DNA of 64,000 nt from the NCBI RefSeq assembly GCF_001486585.1, contig NZ_LN909046.1, positions 1,426,001 through 1,490,000 on the forward strand. Direction: 5' to 3'. Both the position numbers and the translations under genes were made by a program. Below the pieces are notes generated by a model. That model worked only from the letters and a program-made list of their open reading frames with translations. It did no database searches and was not told where the DNA came from. The DNA comes from Paenibacillus senegalimassiliensis. Its GTDB lineage: Bacteria > Bacillota > Bacilli > Paenibacillales > Paenibacillaceae. Shown in pieces: positions 19,378-28,831 of this stretch (the first letter of the stretch is position 1; each line of letters opens with the position of its first letter).

Positions 19378-20469
19378 CTATATTAGTTGATAAACGACGC
19401 CGGGTAACTGCACCACCGTTTTTTTCATGATTAAAGATAACAGAACTGAATGCAAAAGTCCAAAATCCCACCCGGTCCGAACGAGCAGTTCGTCAAAACC
19501 CAGCGTTCCCTGCTCCAACATATGGTATATGCGGCGCTCCTCATCTGTCAACTCGTTTTCTGTTACCGCTTCCCTGACAGACTCTCCCACAGACGGTAAA
19601 AATGATTCATACTCCTCTAAAATGTCACTCGCATCTGTCACGATCTTGGCCCCTTGTTTGAGCAATGCCAATGTTCCTCGGCTTTTGGGTGAAGTGATTG
19701 GACCTGGCACAGCAAATACGTCGCGGTTAGCCTCCAAAGCCAAGTCGGCCGTTATAAGCGACCCACTGCGCGCATCGGCTTCAACCACCACCGTCCCTCG
19801 TGCAATTCCGGCGATAATCCGGTTGCGCTGGGGGAACATACCCGGATGCCCTGGCGTTCCGGGAGGATACTCGGAGACGACGAGGCCCTGCTCCACAATG
19901 CGCCGATACAGTGACGTATGCTCCGAAGGATAAGGTACATCGATGGCGGTACCCAGCACAGCAATGGTTGGCCCTGCGGCCAGCAAGGCTGCTTCATGGC
20001 ACACACCGTCAATGCCCCGAGCCAGCCCGCTTACAATGCTGATTCCCCGTGATGCCAGCTCCTCCGTCAGCATGGATGCAACCTTCCTTCCATAAGCTGT
20101 AGGCACACGTGTACCAACCAAGGCTACAGACAGACTATGTAGCAGCTTCGATTCTCCTTTGGCATAGAGCACCCAGGGAGGACGCATCGTTTCCTTCAAT
20201 AGTAAGGGGTATTCCGCATCAAGCCGGGTAATGACCTCAATATCTTTTTGTTCAAGCTGTTCCCTCCGGGCTTCGATCCAGTCCCTTGACCACTCGCTGC
20301 ACAGCTTCATAGCCAGTTCCAGATCCAAGCCACGTTCCAACCAATCCGATGAGTTAAATTGCAAGGCATGCTCCCATCCCCCTAATGGATGATTAATGAT
20401 ACATTGCAATGTGGCAAAGCCAATTCCAGGAAAGGCGTGCAGTCCTGCCAAAATCCATTTCTTCTCCAT
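19378..20469 (-). CDS. dprA: DNA-processing protein DprA (Smf)
   Basis: About 363 residues from ATG 20469 (MEKKWILAGLHAFPGIG), which has GGAGGAAGT upstream; the eight-residue extension is not used. The Rossmann-type DprA core is clear: VALVGTRVPTAYG, SGLARGIDGVCHEAAL, GTAIDVPYPSEH, FPQRNRIIAGI and SGSLITADLALE. The C-terminal winged helix has the TDEERRIYHMLEQG motif. DprA loads RecA on incoming single-stranded DNA during transformation. It lies between sucD and topA, as in B. subtilis. Confidence 0.96.
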   Translation of the reverse strand: MEKKWILAGLHAFPGIGFATLQCIINHPLGGWEHALQFNSSDWLERGLDLELAMKLCSEWSRDWIEARREQLEQKDIEVITRLDAEYPLLLKETMRPPWVLYAKGESKLLHSLSVALVGTRVPTAYGRKVASMLTEELASRGISIVSGLARGIDGVCHEAALLAAGPTIAVLGTAIDVPYPSEHTSLYRRIVEQGLVVSEYPPGTPGHPGMFPQRNRIIAGIARGTVVVEADARSGSLITADLALEANRDVFAVPGPITSPKSRGTLALLKQGAKIVTDASDILEEYESFLPSVGESVREAVTENELTDEERRIYHMLEQGTLGFDELLVRTGWDFGLLHSVLLSLIMKKTVVQLPGVVYQLI

Positions 20470-20501
20470 AGACTTCCTCCGTATCCGTCCCATAAAACAA
20501 C

Positions 20502-20540
20502 AAAAAGCAACCCTCTGCCCATAGGCGTAGAAGGTTGCTT
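20502..20540 (-). terminator. Rho-independent terminator between sucD and dprA
   Basis: On the minus strand AGCAACC pairs with GGTTGCT around a loop and is followed by TTTTTG. It ends the sucCD transcript about 70 bp after the sucD stop. Confidence 0.85.
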
Positions 20541-20610
20541 ACCTTGCATTAAGAGGTATTAAATTCTCGAACTACCTCTAAGAGACATTTTTCTTGCATT
20601 ATAGCAAAGC

Positions 20611-21540
20611 TTAGTTTGTCGTGCAAAGATTTAAGAGGCCGCGTTCCTCCAGAACGCTAACCAGCGTCGCTCCCATTTCCGAGGGGGTTGGGGCTACCTT
20701 AATCCCGCAAGCCTCAAGCTTGGCGATTTTCTCCTTGGCCGTCCCCTTGCCTCCCGATATAATAGCACCGGCATGGCCCATCCGCTTGCCTGGAGGCGCT
20801 GTTACACCGCCGATAAAGCCCACGACTGGCTTCGTCATGTTCTGCTCAATCCATTCGGCAGCCTCTTCCTCAGCCGTACCTCCAATTTCACCAATCATGA
20901 TAACCGCATGGGTGTCTTCATCGTCATTGAAACGACGTAAAATATCAATGAATTCAGAGCCCTTGACCGGGTCCCCACCAATGCCGACAGCAGAGGATTG
21001 CCCGATGCCACGAGTTGTCAATTGATGAACTGCTTCATAGGTCAGCGTGCCGCTTCGCGAAACAACACCAATATGTCCAGGAAGATGAATGTAACCCGGC
21101 ATAATACCGATTTTGCATTCCCCCGGAGTAATGACACCTGGACAGTTCGGACCAATCAGGATCGTACTTTTTCCTTCCATATAACGCTTGACCTTAACCA
21201 TGTCGAGCACCGGAATACCTTCCGTGATGCATATGACAAGCTCCAGCTCTGCTTCCACAGCCTCAAGAATGGAGTCCGCCGCAAAGGCAGGAGGTACATA
21301 GATCACGGTCGCTGTCGCACCCGTAGCTTCCTTAGCTTCCAGCACCGTATTGAACACCGGCAGGCTAACTACTTCTCCCGTCTCCAAGGTAATATCAACC
21401 TGGGTACCGCCCTTGCCTGGCGAGGTTCCGCCAACCATCTGTGTCCCGTAATCCAAGGCCCCTTTAGCATGGAACAATGCTGTTTTCCCCGTAATTCCCT
21501 GGGTAATGACCTTCGTATTTTTATCGACCAAAATACTCAT
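20611..21540 (-). CDS. sucD: Succinyl-CoA synthetase, alpha subunit
   Basis: 309 residues. The CoA-binding Rossmann domain opens the protein ([30 protein letters not shown]). The CoA ligase domain carries the phosphorylated His in [31 protein letters not shown] is the family signature. With SucC it interconverts succinyl-CoA and succinate with substrate-level phosphorylation in the TCA cycle. It lies 36 bp after sucC, in one operon, with an AGGGGAGG site before the ATG. Confidence 0.98.
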   Translation of the reverse strand: MSILVDKNTKVITQGITGKTALFHAKGALDYGTQMVGGTSPGKGGTQVDITLETGEVVSLPVFNTVLEAKEATGATATVIYVPPAFAADSILEAVEAELELVICITEGIPVLDMVKVKRYMEGKSTILIGPNCPGVITPGECKIGIMPGYIHLPGHIGVVSRSGTLTYEAVHQLTTRGIGQSSAVGIGGDPVKGSEFIDILRRFNDDEDTHAVIMIGEIGGTAEEEAAEWIEQNMTKPVVGFIGGVTAPPGKRMGHAGAIISGGKGTAKEKIAKLEACGIKVAPTPSEMGATLVSVLEERGLLNLCTTN

Positions 21541-21576
21541 ATTTCGAGCCTCCCCTTCATGGATAGGTGAATGACT

Positions 21577-22737
21577 TCAGGATACAAGTGCAACTATTTT
21601 CTGGGCACCGTCCGCCATTGAGCCCGCCGCAACAATAGGCAAACCGGAGTCGGCCAAAATCTGCTTGCCGAGTTCCACATTTGTCCCTTCCAGACGCACA
21701 ACCAGCGGACGGTCCAATTCAACTTGACGTGCCGCTTCAACGATGCCTGAAGCAATCACGTCACATCTCATGATGCCGCCAAATATGTTCACGAAAATCC
21801 CCTTCACCTGAGCATCGGACAAGATGATCTTGAAGGCCTCAGTCACCTTCTCTGCCGTGGCTCCACCACCTACATCCAGGAAGTTGGCGGGATCTCCGCC
21901 GTAGTATTTAATGATATCCATCGTCGCCATGGCCAGGCCCGCTCCATTGACCATACAGCCGATATTGCCATCTAGTGAAATGTAGCTCAAATCAAACTTG
22001 GATGCCTCGATCTCCTTCTCGTCCTCCTCAGTTAAATCCCGCAGGGACAAGATATCCTTATGACGGAACAGCGCATTAGAATCAAAGTTCAGCTTGGCAT
22101 CCAGCGCCAGCACATTGCCATCGCCTGTTACAACGAGGGGATTAATCTCTGCGATAGAGCAATCTTTATCGACAAAGGCCTCATAGAGAGCAAGCATAAA
22201 TTGTACCGTTTTTCCGACCAGTTCAGACGGAATATGGATGTTGTAAGCCAAGCGCCGAGCCTGATAAGGTTGTAAGCCAATAGCCGGATCAATAACTTCC
22301 TTGAATATTTTCTCTGGTGTGGATGCGGCCACCTCTTCAATCTCCGTACCGCCTTCTTCCGACGCCATCATGGTTACCCGGCCGGTTACACGGTCGATGA
22401 CTACCCCAACGTAGTACTCTTTTTTAATGTCACAGCCTTGCTCGATCAGCAGCCGCTTAATCTCTTTGCCTTCAGGACCCGTCTGATGCGTAACCAGTAC
22501 CTTTCCAAGCAGCTCACTGGCATACGCCCGAACTTCCTCCAGGCCCTTGGCCACCTTTACTCCTCCAGCCTTGCCCCGTCCTCCGGCATGAATCTGTGCC
22601 TTCACGACCACAACCGGAGTCCCTAGCGCTACCGCCGCCTCCACGGCTTCATCCACCGTAAAAGCCACTCTTCCCTCAGGAACGGCCACGCCGTACTGCT
22701 TCAGGACTTCTTTTCCTTGATATTCATGGATATTCAT
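21577..22737 (-). CDS. sucC: Succinyl-CoA synthetase, beta subunit
   Basis: About 386 residues from ATG 22737 ([17 protein letters not shown]), preceded by AGGAGG ten bases upstream; an extension to 22758 is not used. The ATP-grasp domain shows [21 protein letters not shown] and [24 protein letters not shown]. The C-terminal ligase domain has [12 protein letters not shown]. It is the nucleotide-binding, ADP/GDP-specific partner of SucD. It is the first gene of the sucCD operon. Confidence 0.98.
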   Translation of the reverse strand: MNIHEYQGKEVLKQYGVAVPEGRVAFTVDEAVEAAVALGTPVVVVKAQIHAGGRGKAGGVKVAKGLEEVRAYASELLGKVLVTHQTGPEGKEIKRLLIEQGCDIKKEYYVGVVIDRVTGRVTMMASEEGGTEIEEVAASTPEKIFKEVIDPAIGLQPYQARRLAYNIHIPSELVGKTVQFMLALYEAFVDKDCSIAEINPLVVTGDGNVLALDAKLNFDSNALFRHKDILSLRDLTEEDEKEIEASKFDLSYISLDGNIGCMVNGAGLAMATMDIIKYYGGDPANFLDVGGGATAEKVTEAFKIILSDAQVKGIFVNIFGGIMRCDVIASGIVEAARQVELDRPLVVRLEGTNVELGKQILADSGLPIVAAGSMADGAQKIVALVS

Positions 22738-22858
22738 GGGTAAAAATCCTCCTATCAACAGGCGGTATTAGAGAGTTCAAACCGAGATCATTGTACCACT
22801 TTTTTAAAACGCTTACCTTAAAAAGTTCATTATTTATACACAACTTTTTTATATGGTT

Positions 22859-22879
22859 TTCATCTCATTTTGAGATGAA
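22859..22879. promoter_or_regulatory. 21-bp palindrome upstream of sucC
   Basis: Perfect 9-bp arms TTCATCTCA and TGAGATGAA flank a TTT centre. It lies about 120 bp upstream of the sucC start, in the sucC-yifB intergenic region (22738-23240), which holds no convincing gene. The core ATCTCA-N3-TGAGAT recurs at 23018. It looks like a dimeric repressor operator, but the regulator is not recognised. Confidence 0.5.
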
Positions 22880-23017
22880 TCAATAAATGAAAGGTTAGAA
22901 ATTGTGCGGGTCCTCCCTATTTCATGCAAGCGCTTTTAATTATTGATTTTATCCTTAATCTTAAGTATTGTACCTTGGGCCAGTTATTTTGTTTTTCCTG
23001 ACAGAATACGACAAAAT

Positions 23018-23032
23018 ATCTCAATATGAGAT
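23018..23032. promoter_or_regulatory. Second copy of the ATCTCA-N3-TGAGAT palindrome
   Basis: Perfect 6-bp arms ATCTCA and TGAGAT around ATA, followed by GAA as in the first copy. It lies about 155 bp from that copy and about 210 bp upstream of yifB, so the pair could serve either divergent gene. Confidence 0.5.
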
Positions 23033-23240
23033 GAATGAAGCCTATTTCAACTTTTTTAATAAAGCTACTATTCTTGTGATATATTTGATTGTTCTGAAAC
23101 TTAAGTCCACGATACCTTGACAATTTTACAATGGAATCCTAAAATACATATTATTTAGTTGACCGGAAAATAAGGAGGCACCTTTTTCCAAATCCGCTTT
23201 GTAATTGTGCGGTAATTTGTGGAAAGAGGTGCTTTTTGCG

Positions 23241-24845
23241 ATGTATGGAAAATTGCACAGTGCGTGCTTGTACGGTATTGATGGAGTTGTGATTGAGGTA
23301 GAAGTGGATTTGGCTAATGGAATTCCCCAAACGCATATCGTGGGACTTCCTGACTCTGCCGTTCGGGAAGCGGTAGATCGGGTGCGGGCAGCGATCAAGA
23401 ACTGTGGGTACCGCTTCCCCCTCCAGCGGGTGACTATTAATTTAGCTCCTGCGGATTTAAGAAAGGAAGGCGCTGCCTTTGACCTGGCCATCGCCCTGGC
23501 CCTACTTACGGCGAGCGATCAAGTCAGACTGCCTGCGGATGAACGTATCCTGATCATTGGCGAATTATCGCTCGATGGCCAGCTTCGCTCAGTGCCTGGT
23601 GTCTTATCGATGGTGGACCGGGCACGAAGGGAAGGCTTCCACTCTGTTCTGCTTCCACGCGAAAATGCCAAGGAGGCCCTATTACTAGGAGGAATTCGAG
23701 TATATGGCATCTCGCATCTGAATGAACTGAACCCTGGGGGTGATGGCTCTAAGAGGGAAGAAAGTGATATGAGTTGTCATCCCCGGCAAGGAGAGGGACA
23801 GCCCTTGCTCTTGGCTACACTAAAACATCTTGAGGTTGAGTCTGGAGCGAGCTCCAGCACCTCTGCTGCCCTGGTGCCTCCGCTTGATTATAGCGATGTT
23901 GTGGGCCAGCGCCATATCAAACGTGCGTTGACTATTGCTGCCGCGGGCTTTCATAATATTGTGCTGATCGGCCCACCGGGAACAGGTAAGACCATGTTGA
24001 TTCAAAGGCTACCGTCGATCCTTCCCCCTCTGAGCCCGGAGGAATCGCTAGAGGTCACCAAAATCTACAGTTCGGCAGGCAAGCTGAACCATCATGGACA
24101 TGGCTTAATTTCCGTCCGGCCCTTTCGCTCCCCCCATCACACGATCTCATCGGGAGGTCTGATTGGTGGAGGCAGCATTCCCAAGCCCGGTGAGGTGAGT
24201 TTGGCCCATCACGGCGTTCTCTTTCTTGACGAGTTGCCCGAATTCTCCAGGCAGGTACTGGAGGTGCTTCGTCAGCCACTGGAGGAACGCAAGGTGACAA
24301 TTAGCCGCTCCCGTGCTGCATTTACTTTCCCGGCCCACTTTTTACTTGGGGGTTCTTTAAATCCTTGCCCGTGCGGATTTTTTGGTTCAGAGCCACCCCT
24401 GCCAGCGTGTAGTTGCACGCCTTGGCGCATCGCTCAGTACCGGGAGAAGCTCTCGGGCCCACTGCTGGATCGTATCGATATGCAGGTGGAAGTGCCAAGA
24501 CCGCAACAATGGCAGGAGGATACCCAGCCCCTAAGCTCTGCTGATATGCGGAAACAGGTGCTTAGTGCAGAACGAATACAGCGCCAGCGTTACAAGGGCC
24601 TCTCAATCTCTCGTAATAGCGAGCTCTCTGGCAGCCTGCTCAAAAGGTTTGCCCCGCTGGAGCCGGATGCCGCCAAGCTATTGCAAGCCGGGTTCGAATC
24701 ACTTGGGCTGAGTCTACGGGCCTGCGACCGTATCATTAAGCTCGCCCGCACCATTGCCGATCTGAACGGGCAAGAACAGATCCGTGCTGAACATATTGCC
24801 GAGGCCATTCAATACCGCCAGCTCGACCAGCTTACCACTCATTAA
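23241..24845 (+). CDS. yifB: YifB/ComM family Mg-chelatase-like AAA+ ATPase
   Basis: About 534 residues on the plus strand from ATG 23241 (MYGKLHSACLYGIDG), with AGAGGTG upstream. The N-terminal Lon-protease-like ChlI domain (HIVGLPDSAVREAVDRVRAAI) precedes a P-loop (LIGPPGTGKTML) and Walker B (HGVLFLDELPEF). The conserved GSLNPCPCGFFG segment and the C-terminal Mg_chelatase_C domain (LLQAGFESLGLSLRACDRIIKLARTIADLNG) follow. ComM homologues are branch-migration helicases in transformation (family knowledge). It converges with the next gene, overlapping by 14 bp. Confidence 0.95.
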   Translation: MYGKLHSACLYGIDGVVIEVEVDLANGIPQTHIVGLPDSAVREAVDRVRAAIKNCGYRFPLQRVTINLAPADLRKEGAAFDLAIALALLTASDQVRLPADERILIIGELSLDGQLRSVPGVLSMVDRARREGFHSVLLPRENAKEALLLGGIRVYGISHLNELNPGGDGSKREESDMSCHPRQGEGQPLLLATLKHLEVESGASSSTSAALVPPLDYSDVVGQRHIKRALTIAAAGFHNIVLIGPPGTGKTMLIQRLPSILPPLSPEESLEVTKIYSSAGKLNHHGHGLISVRPFRSPHHTISSGGLIGGGSIPKPGEVSLAHHGVLFLDELPEFSRQVLEVLRQPLEERKVTISRSRAAFTFPAHFLLGGSLNPCPCGFFGSEPPLPACSCTPWRIAQYREKLSGPLLDRIDMQVEVPRPQQWQEDTQPLSSADMRKQVLSAERIQRQRYKGLSISRNSELSGSLLKRFAPLEPDAAKLLQAGFESLGLSLRACDRIIKLARTIADLNGQEQIRAEHIAEAIQYRQLDQLTTH

Positions 24846-25584
24846 CGGCGTACAGTACGACTCCTACAATCTGCTTATATAATTCCGAGGATAGCTGCTC
24901 GTACTTCTCGGATAGATTTTTATCCCGCGCCATTCCCCAGGGGGAATCATTCCAAGAGCCCATGCCCCCAAAGACATCTGCAGAGCTGGCCGCGTAAAAC
25001 ATGTTCAAATGCTTCTGAGGCAAGGGAATTTCAATACCGGAGGCTTTGGGCGATTCTCCCGTTAGCACCTGCTCTGCTTGACGGAACAAATAGCCGAAAT
25101 TGTCACACTCAATATCGTCAGCCAATTGGGCAATTTCACGAAGCACCTTGGCAAAATTCTCTGTATTGTCTGGGAAAACAGGCTTTTCTTGCTGCGGGTT
25201 CTCCCAGCGATTCTCAACATAATGGATGTCCCATCCCTTTTTGCCGGTATTAAATGTCCACGTTGGCATTAAATACGTGACTTCCCCATCCTTGTAAAAG
25301 CAAGTCAGCAGGTTACGGCGCGCACCGGCAAAAGCGAGTAAATGCCGATCCTGCACCTCGGCAGGGGTCAAAAATTTCACCTCTGTAAGCTTGCGTTTGA
25401 GGGCTTGTTTATACCATTCCTCCACGTTGTTGAATGGACTTCTCACTGCCTTGTCCTTGTGAAGACAATCGAAGGTCACGGAATGCTCGTAGGAGGTCAT
25501 CTTGTAATTTATTTTGCTCTTTTGCTTCAGTGCTTGCTTCGTGCTGGCTACAAGACTACTGATTTGATACATTTCTCCGTTCAT
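24832..25584 (-). CDS. Conserved protein of unknown function
   Basis: 250 residues, not recognised. It is soluble and has no signal peptide or membrane helix. Visible segments include RNLLTCFYKDGEVTYLMPTWTF, which is aromatic-rich, and a helical C-terminus (LSEKYEQLSSELYKQIVGVV). Its GC content and codon use look like the surrounding core genes, so it is probably a lineage-specific resident gene. It converges on yifB and is bounded upstream by a long inverted repeat. ATG 25584 has GGGAG upstream. Confidence 0.75.
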   Translation of the reverse strand: MNGEMYQISSLVASTKQALKQKSKINYKMTSYEHSVTFDCLHKDKAVRSPFNNVEEWYKQALKRKLTEVKFLTPAEVQDRHLLAFAGARRNLLTCFYKDGEVTYLMPTWTFNTGKKGWDIHYVENRWENPQQEKPVFPDNTENFAKVLREIAQLADDIECDNFGYLFRQAEQVLTGESPKASGIEIPLPQKHLNMFYAASSADVFGGMGSWNDSPWGMARDKNLSEKYEQLSSELYKQIVGVVLYAVNEW

Positions 25585-25671
25585 CTCTTCAAAGCTCCCC
25601 TCTCCGTACGATAGTGATCAGGAATAACTGTATACTACATCAAGTCCGTGGCACAAGGCACTGAAGAATGA

Positions 25672-25720
25672 ACGGGCTAGGACTACAAGGGGAATGATTC
25701 CCACTGAAGTCCTAGCCCGT
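25672..25720. terminator. Long inverted repeat downstream of yraN
   Basis: Thirteen-base arms ACGGGCTAGGACT and AGTCCTAGCCCGT enclose an inner GGGAAT/ATTCCC hairpin. There is no clear T-run, but it sits just after the yraN stop and could end transcription from either side. The GGGCTAGGA arm recurs in the terminator at 58787. Confidence 0.55.
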
Positions 25721-25739
25721 ATGTATTCAATGTCCGGGC

Positions 25740-26132
25740 TTAGAAGGCCGCCTGGATATGCTCCAGTTCCATTTTACCAATCCGATCAAAGGTAACGGCA
25801 ATGACATCAAAACGAACTTGAGCATCCGATTGCCCGGTCTGATGCAAATACACCGCTGCAGTGCTGCGAACCTGAGTGATTTTACGAGGAGTCACCGCCT
25901 CTAGAGCCGTTCCAAACCCAGCAGCCCTGCTACTACGACTCCGCACTTCAACGATAATCGTCCAGCTTCCTTGCCGGGCAATCAGATCAATCTCCCCGGA
26001 ACGACAGCGCCAGTTGCGCTCCACGATCGTGTAGCCAAGGGTGAGCAGATGCTCAGCGGCTGCCAGTTCCGCGCGGCGCCCCCGCTCTTTTCGCTCATCT
26101 CCCGGAGTTCTTTTGCTATATGGGTTATTCAA
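25740..26132 (-). CDS. yraN: YraN family (UPF0102) nuclease-like protein
   Basis: 130 residues. The family motifs are clear: RRAELAAAEHLLTLGYTIVERNWRCRSGEIDLIARQ and IIVEVRSRSSRAAGFG, which form the GEIDLI...EVR core of a PD-(D/E)XK-like fold. The YraN family is widespread but poorly characterised; a nuclease role is inferred from the fold. The start is TTG with GAAAGAGAG upstream, overlapping the previous gene by 8 bp. It usually lies near rnhB, as here. Confidence 0.92.
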   Translation of the reverse strand: MNNPYSKRTPGDERKERGRRAELAAAEHLLTLGYTIVERNWRCRSGEIDLIARQGSWTIIVEVRSRSSRAAGFGTALEAVTPRKITQVRSTAAVYLHQTGQSDAQVRFDVIAVTFDRIGKMELEHIQAAF

Positions 26133-26430
26133 GGAACAACTCTCTTTCCATCATTTTATCGGAACGATATATAAATGTTAAAATTTCTGCGACCAGATCA
26201 TACAGCTCGGCTGGAATTTGCTGATCCAGATCCAGCTTGGATAGCACCTCAACCAGAGCGGCATCCTCTTGAACAGGAATCCCATGTTCCCGAGCTGTCT
26301 CCAGAATACGCTCTGCCAGCAGTCCCTTACCCTTGGCAGCCACGATAGGGGACTCTCCCTGACCAGGATCATATTTCAAAGCAACCGCTTTTTTGAAAGC
26401 CAATTCAGGCTCTTTTGCCTCTTCACTCAT
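26125..26430 (-). CDS. FlhB C-terminal-like protein (YlqH type)
   Basis: 101 residues resembling only the cytoplasmic tail of FlhB/EscU export switches: AVALKYDPGQGESPIVAAKGKGLLAERILETAREHGIPVQED. It lacks the membrane domain. The autocleavage NPTH motif of full-length FlhB is absent; the equivalent place reads LKYD. In B. subtilis ylqH has the same position. It overlaps the fliK-like gene upstream by four bases and yraN downstream by eight, forming a tight cluster. Its role is unknown, possibly linked to flagellar export. Confidence 0.88.
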   Translation of the reverse strand: MSEEAKEPELAFKKAVALKYDPGQGESPIVAAKGKGLLAERILETAREHGIPVQEDAALVEVLSKLDLDQQIPAELYDLVAEILTFIYRSDKMMERELFLE

Positions 26431-27975
26431 ACCCGGTAATCCACCCCTTTGTAGGGACTTGGCGCATAGGACAGCGGCAGGCTGAAATCCGTCGTCTCCC
26501 CTTCTTCTGTCTCAGGTGAGATTAGCGGCTCCGCCTTCAGCGAAAGAAGCTTGTAGCCCGCCCCGGCTAGTGCCGTCTCAATCTCGTCATGACGAGATTC
26601 CAGGAATACACCGGTAACTTCCTTCTCGCTGTATAGCTTAAGCAGCACCTTCTTATCGGCAACCTGCACGTCGACCATAATTTGACCCAGTGCTTGCATT
26701 TGCAAATCGAACCATAGCCGGCAGTTAGCCGGGTCCAATTCGCCCTTGCGACCGCGGCGGGATTCAATATGCACCGCGGCAGTCTGTTGCCCATCGGGAC
26801 CGATGAAGGGCAGGAACATCGTGACCTGCGCGAACGGAGCGGTCCGATCGGTATTTAGCAGCAACTGCTGTCCGGTCAGTTGCATCACCAGTTGCCGGGC
26901 CGCCTCTTGCAAAGGCGGCGGCAGTTCGCTTGAGGCCATCACTTGCAGCAGAAGGCCCTTCAAGCTCTCCTGCGCAGCCGTGCTGGCGGTGCCCGCCTCC
27001 CTGCTGCGGGCCACTGGCTCCCCGGCCCGCTGTCCCACCGGCCATGCTCTCCTCCGTCATGGCCGAACCCAGTGCAAGCAGCAACGTTTGCAGCCTGCCC
27101 GCTAGCTCGGCAGGGGCCCCCGCATTTCCGGCAGATATTCCCGCCGTCAGCGCTTGTCCCCCAGCCCCGCCTGCAGGCAAGCCGCCTTGCTGCGCTAACT
27201 GCACCAGCCCTGCCGCCTGATTCGGCTGAGCTGTACTACTGGACACCGCACTCCCCGCCGCCGAAGAGGAGGAAGCTCCTGTACCGGCTCCAGGTAGCGG
27301 TGGCTGGCTGGCTGGTGCTCCTTCAGTAGTGCCAGTGGCAGCCTTTCCGGCCGCAGCCCCTTGACTCCCGCTCTCTGATTGACGCAGGAAAGCCCCTAAC
27401 TGCTCCTCCAGCGAAGACAACAGTAGATGAAGTGGAGGGCCAAAAATAGCTTGATGTAACCCGGCAATCGATTCGCCGGTAATCGGCAGGCCTCGGCTAA
27501 AGGCAATCCCCGCAGCCTGTACCCACTCCGACAAAGGCACACCCGCTGGTCTTTGACCTGACACCTGTTGCAGCAATAATACATTATCCTTCGTCAAGGG
27601 CAACCCGCTCTTCTGCATCAATTGCAGCAGCTCGCGATTAGCCGGGGTATTCTCCAAGCCTAAGGATTCCAACGTCTTGGTAAGGGAAGCAGCCGATAAC
27701 ACGGTATTCGCTGCTGTCTCCATGGGTTTTAGTACCGGCAATCCCCCTTGAGCCTCGGGCTGGACCTGAAGCAACGTCGTTTCCCCCGGACGAAGCGGAG
27801 TTTCCAGAGCTGCGTGCAGCTTCACACCCTGAACCTGAATCACCGCATCCTGCCCATCCTCTGATACGGACAACACCGTTCCACGGACCACCTGCCCCGT
27901 TCTTAATTCCAGGGACTTGGGCTCCCCAGTCCTTACATCTCCCATCATGCTGCGCAGCAGCGGTCCGATATTCAT
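26427..27975 (-). pseudogene. FliK-like (YlqG-type) gene interrupted by a frameshift
   Basis: Two overlapping reading frames together encode about 510 residues. The N-terminal part (from 27975, MNIGPLLRSMMGDVRTG) has a beta-domain and an Ala/Gly/Gln-rich linker. At about 27040, in a G-rich stretch, the frame shifts, and the other frame carries the hook-length-control-like C-terminal domain (LWFDLQMQALGQIMVDVQVADKKVLLKLYSEKE). The first frame continues as nonsense to 26764. This could be a true single-base mutation, a phase-variable G-tract or a sequencing error. The homologous position in B. subtilis holds ylqG. Confidence 0.8.
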
Positions 27976-28044
27976 AACTTCCCCTCCTCCTATAACCTGA
28001 TATGGAAAACCCGCCTCCTGCGAGAGCGGGTCAATGACACGGGT

Positions 28045-28665
28045 CTAGAACAACGTCTGCTCTTCTTCCGCAAGCAGGTTTCGCATAAAGCTTCTGCGGT
28101 GCAGCGGCGTGGGTCCAAGGGCTAAAATCTGCTCACGATGAAATTTGGTCCCATAACCCTTATGTATGGCAATACCGTACTCAGGATACTTCGCATCCCA
28201 TTCCCCTTGACATAGCCGATCTCGCGTTACTTTGGCGATAATGGAGGCTGCGGCAATCGACTGACTGGTCGCATCTCCTTTAATAACCGACAATTGGGGG
28301 AGCGGAACATCCACCTTCTCGGCATCAATCAACAGGAAATCTGCCGGAACTGCCAGCCCTTCTACTGCTTGCTTCATGGCCAGCCGAGTGGCTTGCTTGA
28401 TATTAATTCGGTCGATGGTCGCCGCATCCACATAACCAATCCCTACGGCCAACGCTTCCTCCATAATGATATCGTATAATTGATCTCGTTTTTTAGCGCT
28501 TAGCTTCTTAGAATCATTGACTTCCTGGAGCACGAGTTGCTGGGGCAAAATGACCGCTGCGGCCACCACATCTCCAAACAAGCAACCTCTTCCCACTTCG
28601 TCAATGCCAGCAATATGCTGATAGGAAGCTCCATATTCCCGTTCATATTTCAACAAGTCTTCCAT
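28045..28665 (-). CDS. rnhB: Ribonuclease HII
   Basis: 206 residues. The catalytic GIDEVGRG motif (Asp and Glu) is at about residues 20-27, and further acidic residues appear in ADFLLIDAEKVDVP and VTRDRLCQGEWDAKYP. HKGYGTKFHREQILALGPTPLHRRSF is the family C-terminal motif. It removes ribonucleotides from DNA-RNA hybrids and misincorporated ribonucleotides. It lies downstream of rbgA, as in Bacillus. A GGAGGC site precedes the ATG. Confidence 0.97.
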   Translation of the reverse strand: MEDLLKYEREYGASYQHIAGIDEVGRGCLFGDVVAAAVILPQQLVLQEVNDSKKLSAKKRDQLYDIIMEEALAVGIGYVDAATIDRINIKQATRLAMKQAVEGLAVPADFLLIDAEKVDVPLPQLSVIKGDATSQSIAAASIIAKVTRDRLCQGEWDAKYPEYGIAIHKGYGTKFHREQILALGPTPLHRRSFMRNLLAEEEQTLF

Positions 28666-28794
28666 AATGCCTCCTTCAAACCTCCACCGTGGAACTTGCC
28701 TATAAGCTACTCCAAACTGATGGAAGTCACCACCATGGCCTTATCCCTTATTATCGGCTTTCTGCCTTGGATTCTATAGTACATCCTGTGAAAA

Positions 28795-28831
28795 AAATAG
28801 CCCTCGGCGAGAGGCCGACGGCTATTTCTTA
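28795..28831 (-). terminator. Terminator at the rbgA 3' end
   Basis: The stem AATAGCCGTCGGC/GCCGAGGGCTATT around a short loop is followed on the minus strand by a T-run. It abuts the rbgA stop codon. Confidence 0.85.

Noticed and set aside
22917-23123. 68-residue frame in the sucC-yifB gap
   Set aside because: No ribosome site, overlaps one palindrome, and composition looks like noncoding AT-rich DNA.
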